From contig OU342638.1 in assembly GCA_910589415.1 (NCBI GenBank), forward strand, positions 2,480,001 through 2,544,000: DNA of 64,000 nucleotides, read 5' to 3'. Numbering within the stretch: position 1 is the stretch's first letter; the number at the start of each line of letters is the position of its first letter. Source of the stretch: Malachius bipustulatus (taxonomy: Eukaryota; Arthropoda; Insecta; Coleoptera; Melyridae). A program made the position numbers and the translations under genes. This document shows, piece by piece, positions 58,986 to 64,000 of this stretch. Below the pieces are notes generated by a model that had not been told where the DNA came from, did no database searches, and saw nothing but the letters and a program-made list of their open reading frames with translations.

Positions 58986-60100
58986 GTTAATTTAGTATGG
59001 GGGCCTAACTTCAGAGAGGGTGATTCTTTGAGTGATTATAAGACAAAAAGTGCATAATATGAATGAACACTCGTTACAGGAAGTTGAACTTTTATTAAAA
59101 AATTATTTTTCGAAAATATCCTAGAAATACTTTACCCGATATTGTTGAAACTTGCCAGTTTCATTTGCTGTAGTAAGGGCCTAATTTAGCCCCAACTAGA
59201 TTGAAATTATTCAGTGGCATTCTAGGGAGCACCTCAATGAACATTATTTTGAAAAAAAACTTTTAATGGTTTTTTTATAATTTTTATTTTCTTTCCTGAT
59301 TAAGTAATAATAATTGCAAGTACAACTTTTATTATTATTATGTTCTTATCGGATCTTGCTTTGTTTTCAAAATAAAAAGTAAGAAGCACTTTATTGCATG
59401 CCCGTGAACAACATAAAAAAATACATAAAACTAGCAATAACTGGAATGTACCTGTTTTTTTTTGCATGCCTATTAATAGTCTTACTCTATTTTAGTTATA
59501 GAAAGTGTTGGTAAAAATCGTTCCAAACAATTATTATTGAAAAAAATCCTTGTCTTTTAAATGTTTTTTGAGTGGTTCATGGCCATGGAATAAAGTGGTT
59601 CTTATTCTTTATTTCTTAAATCTTAAACGAACCAAGATACAAAAAAATTAGTTACAAAAGTTGTACAAAACTTCTCATGTAAGTAAGAAGATTTCATGTT
59701 TTCTTTATAGGGTAAATGGCGGCAGTTTTCGGGCAGTCAGTGTATTTTTTCATGATTAGCTTGTGTAATTTTCACTATCTCAAGAAAGTAGTCTATCAGC
59801 CACAGAAAAAGAAAAATTGTCGTTTTTACCAAGTTTATGGACAGGTGTGCCTAAATCCGGACAGTAAAGTACCAGTTTTTGGACACAAAAATTTGAGTGT
59901 GGGAAACTATACCAATTTTCAGACAAAACAATTTCCTATACAATTTCCATAAATAAATTAAGTAGGTAGGTAGGTACCTCATTAAAACAAAATATAGGTA
60001 TGAAATATAAAATATAAAAAAATAGGTAGGTACAATTCATTCACATAAAAATAAAACAATAATAAAATTATCGCAAAAAAATACCCAGGTAATATATTTA
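58986..60100. other. AT-rich spacer, probable MITE remains
   Basis: AT-rich. A 78-codon plus-strand frame (59716-59952) shows no known domain and is not supported. GGTAGGTA words are frequent towards 60000. Confidence 0.35.
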
Positions 60101-60102
60101 TA

Positions 60103-61210
60103 CTAGAATTCTAAATAATTCTAAAAAAACTCATATGCCGCTCCACCAAGTACGATTTTCTCCACTTTTAAAAAATATTTTTATAATATACAGAGTGGTC
60201 CATTTATAAAATCACAACATCAACTTTCTTATTTTAAATACGAGGGTACAATTTTTTTTCAAGTATATCTATTTATATAAAATTGAAAAATAGTACGGAC
60301 CGTACTAGTTGAAAACTAGGATAAATGTAGGTAAATTAAGGGCTTGCGGTCACTTGATTTTTTGGGCACTGTTAATGAAAGATCTTTTATGCAAATTTTT
60401 CTATATTTCGACCTCGTTCAGGTCTTCATCAGGAAACTAAAAATTACAATGTTCTATACAAAATCACTTAAAATTTAACAGGAGAGTACTTACAGCAAGG
60501 TGATCTGTTTAATAAATTATTTCTTAGCATGAACAATAATTAGAAAAGCTTCCTTGCACACCTCATCCAACACAGTTTGTGCATTTTCTTAAATTTTTAC
60601 ATCCTGACTCCTGACTCGCATGTAATTTTTCAAAAAACATCAAAACAGGGATAGGAAAACACGACACAAGAACAAAACACTTTCCTGTCCCTGGTTTTAT
60701 GTTTTTTGAAAAATTACTTACTAATAAAATAAAATATAAATAAATTAAATATAAATAAAATAAAGTAAAATCGATTCGAAATCTTCAAAGTTTGTATCTG
60801 GCTTTTGAACACCCTGTATAAAAAATTAAACTTCCCAATAGATATTTAAACACCTTCATGTGTCACCTTGTTGGTGTATGATGCGAGAATTTTTAATAAT
60901 GAAAAACGAAATTGATTTTATTAGTTTTCTGGACGGTTACATTTGAATTATTTTTCAGAAAAATTGACATAGCGCATAAACCGGGAGGGTTGGTGAAGTA
61001 ACATTATGTCATTTTACTCAGAAATTAGATCTCAATCCAAAACTTTAAAAAAAATTGTACCCTCGTATTTAAAATACGAAAGTTGATGTTGTGATTTTAT
61101 AAAAGGACCACCCTGTATATTACAAAAATATTTTTAAAAAGTGGAGAAAATCGTACTTGGTGGAGCGGCATATGAGTTTTTTTAGAATTATTTAGAATTC
61201 TAGTATAAAA
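60103..61210. mobile_element. Palindromic element with Penelope-like relic in its centre
   Basis: Outer arms TACTAGAATTCTAAATAATT and CATATGCCGCTCCACCAAG are mirrored at 61150-61208. Inner arms ACAACATCAACTTTC and ACGAGGGTACAAT are mirrored at 61060-61110, next to TACAGAGTGGTCC/GGACCACCCTGTA ends (60190, 61110). The centre (about 60340-60720) is unrelated sequence holding a Penelope-like terminal piece. Confidence 0.75.
60401..60432 (-). ncRNA. Hammerhead ribozyme core motif (Penelope-like relic)
   Basis: On the minus strand: CTGATGA, then a 5-bp stem GACCT/AGGTC with loop GAACG, then GAAA. All core positions of the hammerhead consensus are present. It lies in a short sequence that resembles the terminal repeat of Penelope-like elements. 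The stem III partner and the cleavage triplet could not be confirmed by eye. Confidence 0.55.
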
Positions 61211-61373
61211 GCTACTTTGCCGCACTAATGAGCAACCCTGTATATAATATATAGATAGGTAGGTACCCTACCTATCAGAATTCTTTTGTTAACCATAGGT
61301 AGGTACAAACACTTCTAAAAAAAATTAAGTACTTAGGTCCTATAGGTAATAAAAGTGGAAGAGGTACCTAATC

Positions 61374-63360
61374 TTAATGCTTATTTGCAAATATCGCATT
61401 GATAATCCATTGTCGCAGCTTCTTCGTGAGCCATATCACTGAGATTAGTACAATGAAGATGGAACCATCTTGGACAGGTATCACATCCAAAAAAAAATTT
61501 CTCCGTCTTGCTCTGCTTCGCTGTTCACAATTGGCACATTTTTCTTTTCTTTTGAGTGATGTACCATTTTCTTTGCCTAAGCAATTTTTTTCGCCTTTAA
61601 CTCTTTTTTTTTTGTTGGCATTCCTAGATTTCCTCTCCTCTTTCTTTCTTTTTGCATTTTCAAGTTTTTCTGTTTTAGCATTTTCTTTCTTTTGATAAAA
61701 ATCTCGCCATGCCTGTGAAGAAATTGCACTAGACAGCTTCTCTTTGACAAATTTTCCTTTTTTAGAAACCATTGGTTCCCGATAATTGAGATGGTTCAGA
61801 AAATTATTACCTCCTTTGTTATGTTCATCAGGTTTTTTATTTTGAGTATTTGTGCTGTCGTTTTCTTTGTTTGCGCTATTCAAGATTTTTTGTTGTTGTA
61901 TACTTTCCCCATTCTGCTTTCTGATCTTCGCCGGTTTCATTGCTTTTGTCATTGGTATTATCTATGAATCTTTCTTTGTCCTCTTCATTACGGTTTCCCA
62001 AATTACTATTTTTATGAACTTCAGGCTCAGTTACTAAATTTTTGATTGTAATAATTTCTTCACACTCCTTCCCTTACTTCATTTTCAATAATTTTATTGT
62101 TGTCATCTTTGCTATCACTTTCAATGGTACCGATTAATTGCTCAAGGAAAACAATCTCGCTATTTGTTGAGTTTTCAAGGTGATTAAAATGGGTAGTAGG
62201 TAGATGGTAAAATTTCTAATGAAGTCATCGAAGTTAGGTTGATGTTGTCCAGAATTAAAATTTTTTAAATTATCTTCAACACATTTTGTGTAGTCGGGAT
62301 CAAATGGATAAAGTCCACATTTTCGGAATCCATTTATTATGATCTTTCCATGCTTCAGCAAAAAAGTTACAAAAATTTGTTTTGGTCACTGATTTGTTGA
62401 GGTTTTCAGGTTTCTTTTGCCATGTGATTATTGTTTTCCGCCATTCTTGCTTTAAAGAGTTTAAAGGACCAAAAACACTTACATCTGAAGGAGATGGGTG
62501 TATTCGGGGGTAAAGCGTACAATATTATTTCATTATTGTTGCAAAATTCACTTAATGCCATACTCATATGGCTTCTATGGCCATCAACTAATAATAGAAT
62601 AGGTTTACTAATTGAAGTCATGCCCGATGTATTCATAAAACACATCGGACTCCATCCAACCACTGTCGGATTTTCCCAATACCCAATTGGGCGGCATGTT
62701 TTCTACAATAGCCCTTGGTGGCCTTACATAGAGAAAAATTACAAGTAGTGGACAAATCTTTCCGGCAGCATTAAATACAACCAAAACTGTTCGATTTTCT
62801 TTTTCACAGCCAGTTTATATTTTTATTAATACATTTTTGGAACCTCTGGGTGCCAAAAATTTTGCCAGTGTTAGGGCATAATGAGAATCCACTTTTGTCG
62901 CCGTCGAAACCAACTTCTGATTCCCATTTCAGAAATAAAAGGTCGAGCCTGATTTATTCCTTCTGCTATACGTATAGAAATATGCGGATACCTTTTTAAA
63001 AATGATTGAAACGATTTCTGGCCAGGTTTTACATTTTTAAATAGCTGGGATTCACCAATCTAGCCACCGTGTCCAAAAGCTCAGTTTTTGACACCAGGAA
63101 TCCAGATTTAGCCATCTGAATGATCCATTCAATTATTTTTGATTCTACTTCTTGTGAGAAAATTGGAGAAATTGGTGATGGTCCGGGTTTAGTTTGTTGG
63201 TCTGACTTTTTTTACCCTTTCACGGAGTGTACTTCTTGGAATCCTGAAAATTTCACTTGCTTTGCGTAGACTCATTTTATTTTCTCGTATTTCACAAAGG
63301 GCTTGCTTTACGAGATACCCATAGAGAGCTCTGAAATAAAGAACACCTGTATAATATTGA
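61374..63360 (-). pseudogene. pogo/Tigger-like transposase, degraded
   Basis: Minus strand, in order: N-terminal psq-type helix-turn-helix (about 63330-63225: ALCEIRENKMSLRKASEIF, RIPRSTLRE); a Pro/Ser linker (TKPGPSPISP); a middle part with many stops that includes SEMGIRSWFRRRQKW; DDE core remnant at 62663-62406 with PILLLVDGHRSHMSMALSEF (catalytic Asp) and LYALPPNTP; then INGFRKCGLYPFDPDYTKC (about 62340); and a Lys-rich C-terminal region (61952-61374) with C..C pairs and, out of frame, MAHEEAATMDYQCDIC. The layout is that of pogo/Tigger or Jerky-like proteins with a C-terminal zinc finger. Several stops and frameshifts make it non-functional. Confidence 0.82.
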
Positions 63361-64000
63361 AAATTTATTTAATTAAGAAAATCAATTAGTTAACTGAAAC
63401 TAAAATTTCCTATTTTATCTATCTAAAATATCTACTGGAAAAATACACTTGAAAAAAGGCAATTAATTTATATTTTAGATCTTGTGCGCCCTTTTGAAGA
63501 TACGCCCTTCAAAAGGGGTTCAACCAAATACACGTTTTCCAGAGTAACTGGAAACAAAAATATCTTAACTGAGAAACTTCAAAATTGCACCGCCTACGTC
63601 TCACTTTTTACCCCAGAACTTTTTTATCCGCGCTCCCATGATCGTTTCTGCATTTTTTATTCCAAGACTGAAGTATTTACTAAACTGCTTTATGCCCCTT
63701 TTATAAAAAAGTTTTTGGATCTCGCATGGTTAGTTAGTATCTTAAAATTTATTATTTTAAAAGGCTGTATCTTGAAAAGGGAGCCATTTTAGAGATAAAT
63801 ATTTTCAGTTAAATCAGCATATTTTTAACCCAGGAATCAACGAGTGGTGGAAGGTTGTTGTTGAAATTATGATTTAAATTAAAAGAGAATATCACAAAAA
63901 TACATTTTCAGTAGTCTAGATTCATCATAAAAAATTAATTACAGGAAAATGATGCAAGATACCCAAGGAAAATAACTTTACAAAAGGGCAAAAAGTTTAG
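63361..64000. other. AT-rich flank, no gene recognised
   Basis: A plus-strand frame of 102 codons (63484-63792) has no recognisable domain. A short inverted repeat CCCTTTTGAAG/CTTCAAAAGGG lies at 63489-63519. It may be the 5' flank or terminal region of the pogo-like element, but no terminal repeat pair was identified. Confidence 0.35.

Noticed and set aside
59716..59952. 78-codon plus-strand frame as a small gene
   Set aside because: No domain, AT-driven composition and no supporting signals; likely chance.
61399..61695. Plus-strand frame opposite the pogo-like gene
   Set aside because: It is the antisense shadow of the Lys-rich C-terminal region; the peptide is Phe/Leu-rich as expected for that.

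Overview
The window looks like a repeat-rich stretch of an AT-rich animal genome, most likely an insect. The evidence is the long AT-rich spacers, the abundance of GGTAGGTA/TACCTACC words, the absence of long intact host genes, and dense remains of typical arthropod transposable elements: LINEs of several clades, a Penelope-like element, PIF/Harbinger, Tc1/mariner, pogo/Tigger and many palindromic MITEs. I cannot name the species; a hemipteran is only a guess.

0-17.5 kb. A DUF7869-type transposon-related gene (298-1623) is followed by the 5' part of a Dong/R4-like LINE. That LINE abuts the (TAA)n tail of an RNase-H-bearing I-like LINE on the minus strand (3144-15455). The I-like LINE is split by an LTR element (4539-12410) with two 3100-bp LTRs, a 1.67-kb non-coding interior and a 4-bp target duplication. 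Removing the element plus one target copy rejoins the LINE reading frame exactly. Fragments of two more LINEs follow (ORF1 coiled coil, minus; RT C-terminus with poly-A, plus).

17.5-26 kb. One end of an element with AGAATATTCT words holds a palindromic mariner relic. Next is a degraded reverse transcriptase gene with a PD-(D/E)XK-like C-terminus (19640-25616). It is split in frame by a 3.2-kb element (21363-24584) with ends CCCAAGTARCAC and many TTTATAAAAC words.

26-48.6 kb. Two more elements with almost the same end core (CCCAGGYAGCA) but different internal words lie here. One is 4.7 kb (26194-30882, GAACATTCA words) and one is 17.1 kb (30998-48116, TGACGTCA words). Both appear nested in a third (end at 48574, GTGTCGACAC words). 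The 17-kb element carries a Penelope-like element with inverted terminal copies and hammerhead-like motifs, itself broken by a TA-flanked MITE. It also carries a 10.5-kb inverted-repeat element filled by a 169-bp satellite of about 59 monomers with higher-order structure. This family of elements with a conserved end and interchangeable palindromic words is the most interesting signal in the window.

48.6-64 kb. This part holds repeats related to the flank of the first gene, a LINE RT fragment, a series of palindromic TA-flanked MITEs, and a PIF/Harbinger derivative with TTA target duplications and a MITE-in-MITE insertion. It also holds a GC-rich, possibly host, two-exon transcript candidate (about 55.7-56.8 kb), another inverted-repeat element, a palindrome enclosing a second Penelope-like relic with a good hammerhead core, and a broken pogo/Tigger-like transposase on the minus strand. 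No rRNA, canonical tRNA or CRISPR was recognised.
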